The notes beneath the pieces were generated by a model. It searched no databases and had not been told where the DNA came from. It saw only the letters and a program-made list of their open reading frames with translations. From the NCBI RefSeq assembly GCF_023073315.1, contig NZ_JADPJH010000002.1:296900-360899 (forward strand): a stretch of DNA of 64,000 nucleotides. The letters are read 5' to 3'. The position numbers and the translations under genes were made by a program. Every line of letters begins with the position of its first letter. The stretch's first letter is position 1. Positions 54,381 through 62,734 of this stretch are shown piece by piece. Source of the DNA: Bradyrhizobium sp. 1 (GTDB lineage: Bacteria; Pseudomonadota; Alphaproteobacteria; Rhizobiales; Xanthobacteraceae).

Positions 54381-55385
54381 TCAATATGGCCGGGCCTCGA
54401 TGACGTTGATTCTACCCGCTGGCACAACGCGCGTCAGCTCGAAGCCAGACTTGGCAAGCAGGTCAGAGAACTCGTCACGAGTTCGCTCCCGCCCACCCGG
54501 CAAAGCCAACATGTGGAGGTCCATGAATTTTGTCGCCGGTACTTCGTTCGCAGGCGCGATAATTCGCTCGATGAGAACCAACTTCGCCGTCTCACGCATC
54601 GCACGCCGGCACGCCTTCAAAATGGCGATCGCTTCGTCATCGTCCCAATCGTGAATCACTACCCGCATCACGTAAGCATCTCCGTCTTCAGGTACCGATT
54701 CGAAGAAACTTCCGCCCACCATTCGACAACGGTCGACGACGCCGTGCGCTTCCAGAACCGCCTCGGCGCCGGCAATGACCCCTGGCTGATCGAACAACGT
54801 GCCTTGCATCCTGGGATGAGCGGTCAGAATGGCTGCCAGCATTAAACCGCGTCCGCCACCCACGTCCACAACATGATGGAAAGCGGAGAAATCATACGCG
54901 CCGATAACGGCTTCAGCGCCGCCGCGCGAAAACTCCGTCATAGCGCGATCGAAGACCGCGCTCTCCTCCGGACGTTCGGCGCGATAATTCCAAATGTCCT
55001 TACCGTTGAGACTTTGAAAGGCATTCTCGCCGGTTCGAATGCTGTGCAGCAGATGGCCCCATGTGCTCCAAACGTAGGGACTTCCGACGCACTCCGCCCA
55101 CGCGCCGATCGGCGTCGCGGAGTCAGTGCGCAAACAATCTCCCATTGGTGTCAGCGCAAACCTTCGGTTTTCATCTTCTTCAAAAACGCCCACTGCGGCG
55201 AGCGCCCGCAGCAGCCGGTAGAGAGCGCCTGCATGGCTTTGCGTTAAGGGCGCCAATTCCTCTGCCGAACGAGAGCCGCCTTTCAGATGGTCTGCGATAC
55301 GAAGAGTTGACGCGACATGAATTGCCTGTGTGACCTGAAAGCCGTTGATCAGTCCGAGGAGAGTGAGCCAAGGGTTGGATGTCAC
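54381..55385 (-). CDS. SAM-dependent O-methyltransferase (plant COMT-like type)
   Basis: A 334-residue enzyme with an N-terminal dimerisation winged helix (FQVTQAIHVASTLRIADHLK) and a Rossmann domain with HVVDVGGGRGLMLAAIL for SAM and RVVIHDWDDDEAIAILKACR, the signature of the acetylserotonin/caffeate O-methyltransferase group. The start is a GTG at 55385 with GGAGG five bases upstream; the longer open frame above it lacks a ribosome site. Substrate probably a hydroxylated aromatic or polyketide. Confidence 0.88.
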   Translation of the reverse strand: MTSNPWLTLLGLINGFQVTQAIHVASTLRIADHLKGGSRSAEELAPLTQSHAGALYRLLRALAAVGVFEEDENRRFALTPMGDCLRTDSATPIGAWAECVGSPYVWSTWGHLLHSIRTGENAFQSLNGKDIWNYRAERPEESAVFDRAMTEFSRGGAEAVIGAYDFSAFHHVVDVGGGRGLMLAAILTAHPRMQGTLFDQPGVIAGAEAVLEAHGVVDRCRMVGGSFFESVPEDGDAYVMRVVIHDWDDDEAIAILKACRRAMRETAKLVLIERIIAPANEVPATKFMDLHMLALPGGRERTRDEFSDLLAKSGFELTRVVPAGRINVIEARPY

Positions 55386-55596
55386 AAGAACCTCCGTAGG
55401 AGAGGAAGCTAAGACGCTGGTTACTGTGCTCGGCGGATGCCCGTTGAACAAGTCTCTCTTATGGCCCTTTTGCGAAGCGGCCGCCGACACCGCGTCCGTC
55501 CGATTGGCGGTGCAGACCGGAAGTGCGCGGGCCGTAGCCAAAACGGCGCGTTTGACCCATTTGCGACATTCGACACTTCGAAAGAGTGATCATGAA

Positions 55597-56442
55597 CTAT
55601 TCGATCGGCGGAATGGTGCGCACCCAAGCGACGATAGCGTCGAGATCCTGCTCGGTCATCCTGCTGAAATAGCGTTGCCGGGCCATCGGCATTTTGAGCA
55701 CGCGGCCGTCGCGGCTGATGCCGTCAGTCAGCGCGCGCTTGAGTTCGGCGTCCGTCCACGCGCCGATGCCCTTCTCCTTGTGGGAGGAGATGTTGGCGAC
55801 GACGACGGAGCCAAAGGGGCCCTTCATCTCGTGACCGCCCTTGCCCCACCAGTTCTTGAAGTCTTGAGTGCCATCGGGTTTGCGCGAGTGGCATTCCATG
55901 CAATGCGCGAGGGTGGCGAGATAGAAGCCGCGCTTGACCGGATCTTGAGGGACCGCGTCACCGATCGATGTTTCGGCGCCCGACAGTGCCACAGGATACG
56001 CCGCGGCCTTGTAGACCGGCGGCGGCATCTCGTTGCTCACCGGCTTGATGGTCTTCAAGTAGGCCGCGATCGCATCGAGATCGCCGGGCGTCAGAATTCT
56101 GTAGAAGCCATAGGGCATCTGCGGCGCAACCGACACGCCGTTCGGTCGCACACCGCTGATCAGCAGTCGCTTGATGTCGACCTCGCTCCAAGCTCCAATG
56201 CCTGTGTCGCGGTCGGGCGTGATGTTTGACCCGTGGACAGTGTAGGCCGGTCCGTCCCAGACAATGGACCCTCCGGAAAACCGCCGCTCCATGTCGAGAC
56301 CGCTGGGCCCGCGCGGCGTATGGCAGCCGTCGCAAGCCATGACCGCGTTGACCAAGTAGCTGCCGCGCTCGATCGGCGTCTCGGCGGCTGCTCTCGTTGC
56401 GGCGGCACACAGAATGGCGAGTACAGCGAAAAAGCGAATCAT
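55597..56442 (-). CDS. periplasmic diheme cytochrome c
   Basis: A 281-residue protein with a signal peptide (MIRFFAVLAILCAAATRAAA) and two CxxCH heme sites, CDGCH (about residue 37) and CMECH (about residue 180). Methionines in MPYGFYRILTPGD and MPMARQRYFSRMTEQD are candidate axial ligands. It resembles the electron-accepting cytochromes of periplasmic dehydrogenases such as gluconate or alcohol dehydrogenase, but no partner gene is adjacent. The role is electron transfer to the respiratory chain. Confidence 0.9.
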   Translation of the reverse strand: MIRFFAVLAILCAAATRAAAETPIERGSYLVNAVMACDGCHTPRGPSGLDMERRFSGGSIVWDGPAYTVHGSNITPDRDTGIGAWSEVDIKRLLISGVRPNGVSVAPQMPYGFYRILTPGDLDAIAAYLKTIKPVSNEMPPPVYKAAAYPVALSGAETSIGDAVPQDPVKRGFYLATLAHCMECHSRKPDGTQDFKNWWGKGGHEMKGPFGSVVVANISSHKEKGIGAWTDAELKRALTDGISRDGRVLKMPMARQRYFSRMTEQDLDAIVAWVRTIPPIE

Positions 56443-56971
56443 CGCCCCAGCTCCGCGGTTCTAATGAGCGTACTGCTTTCATATTCCAGCCGGGCAGCCT
56501 CGCCATGTGTGAATTGGTTCACGTCCGGGCAAATGTTTTTGGTCGCCTGTTGGCCCTTAGCCGGAGGTCGATTGAGCGCGTGTCGTGTCGGCTGGCCATG
56601 TCCGGTCTCGAAGACTGAACGGACACGCCTACTTCCGCGGGGCTGATCGAGTTTATGATTACCCGCCCTAGTCTTGCGGCATCGTCGGCGCTCCGCCGAT
56701 AAATGTCTGGTCGCCAAAGACCGAAAGCCATCATGGAAATTCCGCCAAGGGTGATCAAAGACAACGAAGCCGTCGGGGACAACATGGATCGAACGACTTG
56801 TTCAGAGGCGGCTCTGAGCAGCTATCGGGCCAACAAAATCCGGCCGCCTTCCGTTATCGCATCACCCAGCAAAGAAAAACCGCGACGCCGTGTCGGATCG
56901 GCGCTATCCCGCTCGTCCTCGGGACATCGACGGGCAAGAGAGGTTCCTGTCGAACCGATCACTTCAAGAGG
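56443..56971. other. 529-base stretch with no supported gene
   Basis: Both strands were read. Short open frames exist (for example 56519-56785 minus and 56703-56975 plus) but they lack ribosome sites and recognisable domains. It may hold the remains of an old gene or only promoter sequence for the cytochrome and SRPBCC genes. Confidence 0.5.
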
Positions 56972-57424
56972 ATGATGAATATGCCCAGCACTGTCCGACT
57001 GCACCGCGTTCTCACCACCAGCCCGGAGAAGGTCTATCGCGCCTTTCTGGAGGCGGATGCGCTTGCAAAGTGGCTGCCGCCGAACGGCTTCACCTGCACC
57101 GTGCATCACCTCGAGCCAAAGGTCGGCGGCACGTTCAAGATGTCGTTCCGGAACTTCACGACGGGCAACAGCCACGCTTTCGGCGGCGAATATCTCGAGC
57201 TCGTGCCTGGCGAACGCCTGCGTTACACCGACAAGTTCGACGATCCCAATCTGCCCGGCGAGATCCAGGTGACCGTGATCCTGAAGAAGGTCTCGGTCGG
57301 TACTGAAGTGGATATCACGCAGGCCGGCATCCCCGACGTCATCCCGCCGGAGGCCTGCTATCTCGGCTGGCAGGAATCGCTGCGGAATTTGGCGAAGCTG
57401 GTGGAGCCCGAGATCAATCAGTAG
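56972..57424 (+). CDS. SRPBCC family protein (AHSA1-like)
   Basis: A 150-residue START-like fold protein: LHRVLTTSPEKVYRAFLEAD at the N-terminus, GGTFKMSFRNFTTG in the cavity, and YLGWQESLRNLAKLVEPE as the C-terminal helix. This is the activator-of-Hsp90-ATPase (AHSA1)/SRPBCC domain that binds hydrophobic ligands. Start is one of ATG 56972, 56975 or 56981; AGAGG is just upstream. No partner gene is evident. Confidence 0.85.
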   Translation: MMNMPSTVRLHRVLTTSPEKVYRAFLEADALAKWLPPNGFTCTVHHLEPKVGGTFKMSFRNFTTGNSHAFGGEYLELVPGERLRYTDKFDDPNLPGEIQVTVILKKVSVGTEVDITQAGIPDVIPPEACYLGWQESLRNLAKLVEPEINQ

Positions 57425-57435
57425 CAAAGGCGTCA

Positions 57436-57518
57436 GTGCCGTAGGGTGGGCAAAGCGCAGCGTGCCCACCAACAGATCGTGGGCACGGCGCTTTGCGCCT
57501 TTGCCCACCCTACGGCAC
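57436..57518. repeat. 83-bp inverted repeat
   Basis: GTGCCGTAGGGTGGGCAAAG (57436-57455) pairs with CTTTGCCCACCCTACGGCAC ending at 57518 with one base difference, and GCGTGCCCAC with GTGGGCACGGC in the middle. A hairpin-forming intergenic element of a kind common in Bradyrhizobium. It follows the SRPBCC stop by 12 bases. Confidence 0.75.
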
Positions 57519-57549
57519 TGTTGGATTGGACGCGCAGATCTCCCCGCGT

Positions 57550-57630
57550 CGTCGTTGCGAGCGCAGCGAAGCAATCCAGAATCTTTTCCGCGGAGACGGT
57601 CTGGATTGCTTCGCTGCGCTCGCAATGACG
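57550..57630. repeat. 81-bp inverted repeat
   Basis: CGTCGTTGCGAGCGCAGCGA (from 57550) and its partner TCGCTGCGCTCGCAATGACG (to 57630), with inner arms AGCAATCCAG and CTGGATTGCT. A second hairpin element of different sequence directly after the first, before the convergent Hsp70-like gene. Confidence 0.78.
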
Positions 57631-57686
57631 GAGAATGGCGAACTCTCCGCGAGGACAACTCATATTAAGTCTGCGGAGAACGATTG

Positions 57687-59018
57687 CTACGCGCCCGGCT
57701 TCGGCGCGATCCCGCCGCCTGCGGTCCAGCGATCGGGATCGGGACTGTGCCCGATCAGTGCGAGGCCGTAGGCGATCGACTCGAACTGGTCGCCCGACAT
57801 CAGCCGCTCATTGCCGAATCGGTCGGCGAACAGCTTTCGCACGGCGGGCACGAACGAGGTGCCGCCGGTCAAAAACACCTTCTCTATCTCGCGCGCGGTG
57901 ATGCCGGCTTCGGCCAGCACCTTGTCGACGGTGGCACCCAGGCGAGCGATATCGTCGGCAATCCAGGATTCGAAATTCTTGCGCGTGATGGCCGCACCGA
58001 TATCGACGCCGCCGCCCTTGAAGCGGAAGTCCACCTCGTCGTGGCCCGACAGCGCAACCTTGGCGTCGGACACCGCGCGGTACAGCGAGAAGCCGAGGTC
58101 GAGATCGACGATGGTGATGAAATCTTCGAGCAGCTTCGGCTTCAGCGCGGAGCGCGCGAGATCCCGGAGCTCGCGCAGATCGCCGTTGCTCTTCATCATC
58201 GCGAGCTGATGCCAGCGCGCGAGGTTGGTGTAATGGCCGCTCGGGACCGGCAGCACCTTGTCGAACGAGCGGAAGCTGGAGCCTTTGCCGAGCCGCGGCG
58301 AGACGACGTGGTCGACGATGCGGTAATCGAACGTATCGCCGGCGATGCCGATGCCGGCGTGGCCAAGCGGCTCGGCGCGCAAGGCGCCACCCGCGCGCGA
58401 AAACCGCATCACGGAGAAGTCGCTGGTGCCGCCGCCGAAATCCGCAACCAGCACGGTCGCATCACGCTCCAGCCGGCGCGCAAAGGAGAACGCGGCGCCC
58501 ACGGGCTCATAGACATAGCGCGCGTGGCCGGCGCCGAGGCTCTCGAACGCGGCGCGGTAGCGCTGCATCGCCAGCGCCTCGTCGGGATTGCCTCCGGCGA
58601 AGCGCACGGGGCGGCCAACCGTGATGGACGATGTCTCGAAGCCGAATTTGTCCCCGCCATGGCGCACCAGCGTCCGCAGGAACGCCGCCAGAATGTCCTC
58701 GAACTTGAAGCGCTGCCGGAACACTTGGGTGGTGTTGAAGCTGGAGCTCGCCGCAAACGTCTTGAACGACTGGAGGAAGCGATAGATGTGGCGTCCCTCG
58801 AGGAACGTCTCGATCGCCCACGGGCCGCCCTCGGCCTGGGCGCCCGCGCCCGGCCGGTCCTCCCAGAAGCACAGGGCCGAGACGAAGACGCTGTGGCGCT
58901 GGCCGCCATGGTCGAAGCGGATGGCCTCGACCCGGCGGTCGTCCGCGGCGATGGCGACGACCGTATTGCTGGTCCCAAAATCGATGCCGATCGAGACGGC
59001 GGGCAAGGCGCTCGACAT
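57687..59018 (-). CDS. Hsp70 family protein, YegD-like
   Basis: A 443-residue protein with the actin/Hsp70 ATPase fold: phosphate-1 motif SIGIDFGTSNTVVAIA, phosphate-2 VLVADFGGGTSDFSVM and adenosine motif VFLTGGTSFVPAVRKLF. It ends right after the nucleotide domain and so lacks the peptide-binding domain of DnaK, as in E. coli YegD. No co-chaperone is adjacent. Function unknown, possibly a specialised chaperone. Confidence 0.9.
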   Translation of the reverse strand: MSSALPAVSIGIDFGTSNTVVAIAADDRRVEAIRFDHGGQRHSVFVSALCFWEDRPGAGAQAEGGPWAIETFLEGRHIYRFLQSFKTFAASSSFNTTQVFRQRFKFEDILAAFLRTLVRHGGDKFGFETSSITVGRPVRFAGGNPDEALAMQRYRAAFESLGAGHARYVYEPVGAAFSFARRLERDATVLVADFGGGTSDFSVMRFSRAGGALRAEPLGHAGIGIAGDTFDYRIVDHVVSPRLGKGSSFRSFDKVLPVPSGHYTNLARWHQLAMMKSNGDLRELRDLARSALKPKLLEDFITIVDLDLGFSLYRAVSDAKVALSGHDEVDFRFKGGGVDIGAAITRKNFESWIADDIARLGATVDKVLAEAGITAREIEKVFLTGGTSFVPAVRKLFADRFGNERLMSGDQFESIAYGLALIGHSPDPDRWTAGGGIAPKPGA

Positions 59019-59226
59019 GAACCACTCTGATAGATGATTGGAAAAGGGGGCAGACCACTAACGGCTTTGGACTGCCCTGCCAAGGCCAGATTGTGCACTG
59101 CGACAGTCAGACGACGCGGATTCGACCATGTCAGGGATGTTTCATGCCCCGATCGGTCGCTTTAACGCATCATTATGCTGCAATGCGGTAGAGAACATGC
59201 TGCCATGCAATGGCATGCATAGACAC

Positions 59227-59243
59227 TGGCATCTGGTATACGT
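59227..59243. promoter_or_regulatory. oxalate-regulon operator, site c
   Basis: TGGCAT-CTGGT-ATACGT matches sites a and b in the left half and centre; the right half has lost CCA. It lies 57 bases upstream of the 45-residue peptide gene, the same distance as site b from gntR. Confidence 0.5.
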
Positions 59244-59299
59244 AGATTGCCCTTCGAAATGAGACAGCACTACTGACTGTCTTGAGAAAGGGAATTCCG

Positions 59300-59437
59300 A
59301 TGTCCAAGACCGCTTCCGTCGCGCTCGCGCCCACCACCTCGCTGTTCGCCCGCTTCATGGCGGCGGTCGATCGCTTCCTGATGGCGAGCGCCGAGATCTC
59401 GAATCACAACGGCGACCTGCCCCGCTTCGGTCTGTAG
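59300..59437 (+). CDS. 45-residue peptide, unknown, under oxalate-type operator
   Basis: An ATG with GAAAGGGA seven bases upstream opens a 45-codon frame, MSKTASVALAPTTSLFARFM through a central amphipathic helix (AAVDRFLMASAEIS) to HNGDLPRFGL. An operator copy stands 57 bases upstream and a strong terminator follows 70 bases after the stop, so it is a complete small transcription unit. No homologue is recognised by eye. It could be a membrane-associated helper of the OxlT transporters next door or a regulatory peptide; both are guesses. Confidence 0.7.
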   Translation: MSKTASVALAPTTSLFARFMAAVDRFLMASAEISNHNGDLPRFGL

Positions 59438-59506
59438 GCCGACACCACCCTGGCGCGGCCGGATCGGCGCGCGGGTTTCAAAATCGCCGACGTACTACTT
59501 TTGATG

Positions 59507-59537
59507 AATGGCCCCGCACGACGGGGCCATTTCTATT
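59507..59537 (+). terminator. rho-independent terminator after peptide gene
   Basis: AATGGCCCCG and CGGGGCCATT form a perfect 10-bp stem around CACGA, followed by TCTATTT. Confidence 0.85.
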
Positions 59538-59616
59538 TGCGCAGTCCGATTCACAAGCCGGGGCCGGCAAGGTTCTGCGGCATTTGCGCACGGTGACCGG
59601 ACCAGCGCTTGAACCT

Positions 59617-59633
59617 TGGCATAATGAATACAA
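59617..59633. promoter_or_regulatory. oxalate-regulon operator, site d (weak)
   Basis: TGGCAT-AATGA-ATACAA keeps the left half-site and ATAC of the right half. It lies 51 bases upstream of the first antiporter start, in line with the spacing of sites b, c and f. Confidence 0.42.
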
Positions 59634-59683
59634 GAATGCCTCTCCAGCGCTCGCAGAAAATGAGAGGCGCCACGGGAGGCTTT

Positions 59684-60970
59684 ATGACGGACATGGTGCA
59701 GGCAACGGCTCCTACAGCGGCGCGCGTTAGCGATACGTATCGCTGGGCGCAATTGGCGGTCGGTGTAGCGGCGATGGTGATGATCGCCAACTATCAATAT
59801 GGCTGGACGTTCTTCGTCCCCGACATCCAGAAAAAATTCGGCTGGGATCGTGCGTCGATCCAATGGGCCTTTACGCTCTTTGTGCTGTTCGAGACCTGGC
59901 TCGTGCCGGTCGAAGGTTGGTTCGTCGACAAATACGGTCCGCGCCTTGTCGTCCTGGTCGGCGGCGTGCTCTGCGCCGTCGGCTGGGCGATCAACGCGCA
60001 GGCGACCACGCTCAACGGCTTCTATCTCGGCATGATCATCGCGGGCATCGGCGCGGGCGGCGTCTACGGCACCTGCGTCGGCAACGCGCTGAAATGGTTT
60101 CCCGACAAGCGCGGTCTTGCCGCGGGCATCACGGCGGCCGGCTTCGGTGCAGGCTCCGCGCTGACCGTCGCGCCGATCCAGGCCATGATCAAGGACAGTG
60201 GCTTCCAGACCACCTTCCTCTATTTCGGCCTCGGACAAGGCATCATCATCTGCATCCTCGCCTTCTTCCTGCTGGCGCCGAAAGCAGGCCAGGTGCCGGC
60301 CGTGGCGGCGAACGCCGCGCTGGTGCAGACGCGCCGCAACTATCAGCCGACCGAGGTGCTGCGCCAGCCGATCTTCTGGCTGATGTACTTCATGTTCGTG
60401 ATCGTCGGCGCCGGTGGCCTGATGGTGACGGCCAATTTGAAGCCGATCGCCGTCGACTGGAAGGTCGACAGCGTTCCGGTGACGCTGATGGCGGTGACGA
60501 TGACGGCGGTGACCTTCGCGGCCACGATCGACCGCGTGCTCAACGGCTTGACGCGTCCGTTCTTCGGCTGGATCTCCGACATGATCGGCCGCGAGAACAC
60601 GATGTTCATCGCCTTCGGCATGGAAGGTGTCGGCATCTGGATGCTCTATCTCTGGGGCCACGACCCGCTCTGGTTCGTGCTGCTCTCGGGCTTCGTGTTC
60701 TTCGCCTGGGGTGAGATCTACTCGCTGTTCCCCTCGACCTGCACCGACACGTTCGGCGCCAAGTTCGCGACCACCAATGCGGGCCTGCTCTACACCGCAA
60801 AGGGTACCGCCGCGCTCCTGGTCCCGATCGCCAACTACATGCAGCAATCGTCGGGCAATTGGGACAGCGTGTTCATCATCGCGGCCGGCGCCAACATCCT
60901 GGCCTCGGCGCTGGCGATCGTGGTGCTGAAACCCTGGCGCAAGATGGTGGTCGCGAAATCGACCGTCTGA
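59684..60970 (+). CDS. oxalate/formate antiporter-family MFS transporter (copy 1)
   Basis: A 428-residue protein with twelve predicted membrane segments. It resembles OxlT: QYGWTFFVPDIQKKFGWDRA near helix 1, WFVDKYGPR in the helix 2-3 loop, YGTCVGNALKWFPDKRGLAA and SLFPSTCTDTFGAKFATTNA. OxlT exchanges oxalate for formate. The ATG at 59684 has GGGAGG five bases upstream, ahead of which in-frame ATGs lie in the operator region. It is about 60 percent identical by eye to copy 2. Confidence 0.92.
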   Translation: MTDMVQATAPTAARVSDTYRWAQLAVGVAAMVMIANYQYGWTFFVPDIQKKFGWDRASIQWAFTLFVLFETWLVPVEGWFVDKYGPRLVVLVGGVLCAVGWAINAQATTLNGFYLGMIIAGIGAGGVYGTCVGNALKWFPDKRGLAAGITAAGFGAGSALTVAPIQAMIKDSGFQTTFLYFGLGQGIIICILAFFLLAPKAGQVPAVAANAALVQTRRNYQPTEVLRQPIFWLMYFMFVIVGAGGLMVTANLKPIAVDWKVDSVPVTLMAVTMTAVTFAATIDRVLNGLTRPFFGWISDMIGRENTMFIAFGMEGVGIWMLYLWGHDPLWFVLLSGFVFFAWGEIYSLFPSTCTDTFGAKFATTNAGLLYTAKGTAALLVPIANYMQQSSGNWDSVFIIAAGANILASALAIVVLKPWRKMVVAKSTV

Positions 60971-61000
60971 CGCGCTTCATCACAGTTCGTTCGAGCACGA

Positions 61001-61031
61001 CGCCCGGCCTCACGGCCGGGCGTTTCGTTTT
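61001..61031 (+). terminator. rho-independent terminator after antiporter copy 1
   Basis: CGCCCGGCC and GGCCGGGCG form a perfect 9-bp stem around TCAC, followed by TTTCGTTTT. Confidence 0.88.
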
Positions 61032-61113
61032 GTACGAATCTTTTCAACTTCACGAAATCCGAAGGGAATCGCGCATTTTTCTTGCGCTGCGTCACAAGTT
61101 AGGGCTTGCATTC

Positions 61114-61130
61114 TGGAATATGGTATACCA
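61114..61130. promoter_or_regulatory. oxalate-regulon operator, site e
   Basis: TGGAAT-ATGGT-ATACCA contains a perfect 10-base palindrome TGGTATACCA (61121-61130). The flank CTTGCATTC before it resembles CTTGACATTC before site b. It lies 102 bases upstream of antiporter copy 2. Confidence 0.6.
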
Positions 61131-61231
61131 AGCTCCGCGCCGCGCTTGCGACGATAAGCCACAATATTTGCGACACTGGGTCATCTTGCAATCCCAGGTC
61201 GCATTCAATCAGGCGCCATGGGAGGTTGTTG

Positions 61232-62554
61232 ATGATTTCCAGCACGGATGGCGCCGTCACGGCCGCGCCTCTTCGCACCGGTTTCCGTTGGTTTCAGCTC
61301 GCCATGGGCATCGTCTGCATGGCGATGATCGCCAATCTGCAATATGGCTGGACGCTGTTTGTCGATCCGATCGATGCGGCCCACCATTGGGGTCGCGCGG
61401 CGATCCAGCTCGCTTTCACCATCTTCGTCGTCACCGAGACCTGGCTGGTGCCAATCGAAGCTTGGTTCGTCGACAAATACGGCCCGCGCATTGTCATCAT
61501 GTTCGGCGGCGTGATGATCGCGCTGTCCTGGGTGCTCAACTCCTATGCTGACTCGCTTCCCCTGCTGTACGCGGCCGCGGTCGTCGGCGGCATGGGCGCG
61601 GGCGCGGTGTACGGCACCTGCGTTGGCAATGCGCTGAAATGGTTTCCCGATCGCCGCGGCCTCGCCGCCGGCGCGACTGCCGCAGGCTTCGGCGCGGGCG
61701 CCGCGCTGACCGTGGTGCCGATCGCGATGATGATCGCATCGAGCGGCTACCAGACCGCGTTCTTGAAGTTCGGCATCGGCCAGGGCCTGATCGTGTTCGT
61801 GCTCGCCTTCTTCATCCAGCCGCCGCGGATCTCGATCCCGCCGAAGAAGAAGCAGCTCAATCTGCCGCAGACCAAGATCGACTTCACCCCGCCGCAAGTG
61901 CTGCGCGCGCCTATTTTCTGGGTCATGTACCTCGTCTTCGTCATGGTCGCCTCCGGCGGCCTGATGACCGCGGCGCAGATCGCCCCGATCGCGCACGACT
62001 TCAAGATTGCCGACACGCCGGTCACGCTCCTCGGCTTTCAGATGGCGGCCCTGACGTTCGCGATCTCGCTCGACCGCATCTTCGACGGCTTCGGCCGTCC
62101 GTTCTTCGGCTTCGTCTCCGACAATATCGGCCGCGAGAACACCATGTTCATCGCCTTTGGCACGGCGGCGCTGATGCTGCTGACGCTGTCGGCCTATGGC
62201 CACATCCCGATCGTGTTCGTGCTCGCGACCGCAGTTTACTTCGGCGTGTTCGGCGAGATCTACTCCCTGTTCCCCGCGACCTGCGGCGACACCTTCGGCT
62301 CGAAATACGCGACCACCAACAACGGCATGCTCTACACCGCGAAGGGCACCGCCGCGTTGCTTGTCCCGCTCGCAAGCGTGATCTCGGCGACCTATGGCTG
62401 GAAGGCCGTGTTCGTGGTGGCAGTGGCCTTGAATGCGACCGCGGCGCTGATGGCGCTGTTCGTGATCAAGCCGATGCGCCGCTCCTTCATCCTCGGCAAG
62501 GAAGCCGAGAGCGCCAATGCCGCAACGGGCACTGCCAAGACCGAGACGGCGTAA
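61232..62554 (+). CDS. oxalate/formate antiporter-family MFS transporter (copy 2)
   Basis: A 440-residue, twelve-helix transporter, paralogous to copy 1 along its whole length (LQYGWTLFVDPIDAAHHWGR; WFVDKYGPRIVIMFGGVMIA; YGTCVGNALKWFPDRRG; GEIYSLFPATCGDTFGSKYA). The start at 61232 has GGGAGG six bases upstream. It has its own operator and terminator, so the two copies are separate transcription units. Divergence between copies suggests different substrates or affinities. Confidence 0.92.
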   Translation: MISSTDGAVTAAPLRTGFRWFQLAMGIVCMAMIANLQYGWTLFVDPIDAAHHWGRAAIQLAFTIFVVTETWLVPIEAWFVDKYGPRIVIMFGGVMIALSWVLNSYADSLPLLYAAAVVGGMGAGAVYGTCVGNALKWFPDRRGLAAGATAAGFGAGAALTVVPIAMMIASSGYQTAFLKFGIGQGLIVFVLAFFIQPPRISIPPKKKQLNLPQTKIDFTPPQVLRAPIFWVMYLVFVMVASGGLMTAAQIAPIAHDFKIADTPVTLLGFQMAALTFAISLDRIFDGFGRPFFGFVSDNIGRENTMFIAFGTAALMLLTLSAYGHIPIVFVLATAVYFGVFGEIYSLFPATCGDTFGSKYATTNNGMLYTAKGTAALLVPLASVISATYGWKAVFVVAVALNATAALMALFVIKPMRRSFILGKEAESANAATGTAKTETA

Positions 62555-62582
62555 GCCGCCACACATCTTGCACGGTTGAGAC

Positions 62583-62610
62583 AGGGGCGCAGCGATGCGC
62601 CCCTTTTTGT
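62583..62610 (+). terminator. rho-independent terminator after antiporter copy 2
   Basis: AGGGGCGCA and TGCGCCCCT pair around GCGA and run into TTTTGTTTT. Confidence 0.88.
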
Positions 62611-62683
62611 TTTGGAGCGACGACAAACGTCAGCATTCCTGCCGCAAGAATTTTCGGATCAGCCAAATCGAATGCTTGACGAT

Positions 62684-62700
62684 TGGCATTATGTATACCA
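62684..62700. promoter_or_regulatory. oxalate-regulon operator, site f
   Basis: TGGCAT-TATGT-ATACCA has both half-sites intact (one mismatch between arms). It lies 35 bases upstream of the CBS-domain gene, and TTGACG at 62676-62681 precedes it as TTGACA precedes site b. Confidence 0.58.
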
Positions 62701-62734
62701 CACTTGACCCCATCATTCACCCAGGGAGGTTGCA

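Noticed and set aside
56519..56785. 88-codon minus-strand frame upstream of the SRPBCC gene
   Set aside because: No ribosome site or domain and an Arg/Ser-rich, shadow-like composition.
57684..59030. 448-codon plus-strand frame
   Set aside because: Antisense to the Hsp70-like gene; no recognisable domain.
59201..59215. TGCCAT-GCA-ATGGCA dyad as a seventh oxalate operator
   Set aside because: The half-sites are in the opposite sense to TGGCAT...ATACCA and the spacer is 3 not 5 bases, so it does not fit the consensus.
59495..62626. Long minus-strand frames opposite both antiporters
   Set aside because: His/Asp/Arg-rich shadows of GC-rich membrane-protein genes; the plus strand has clear transporter sequence, ribosome sites and terminators.
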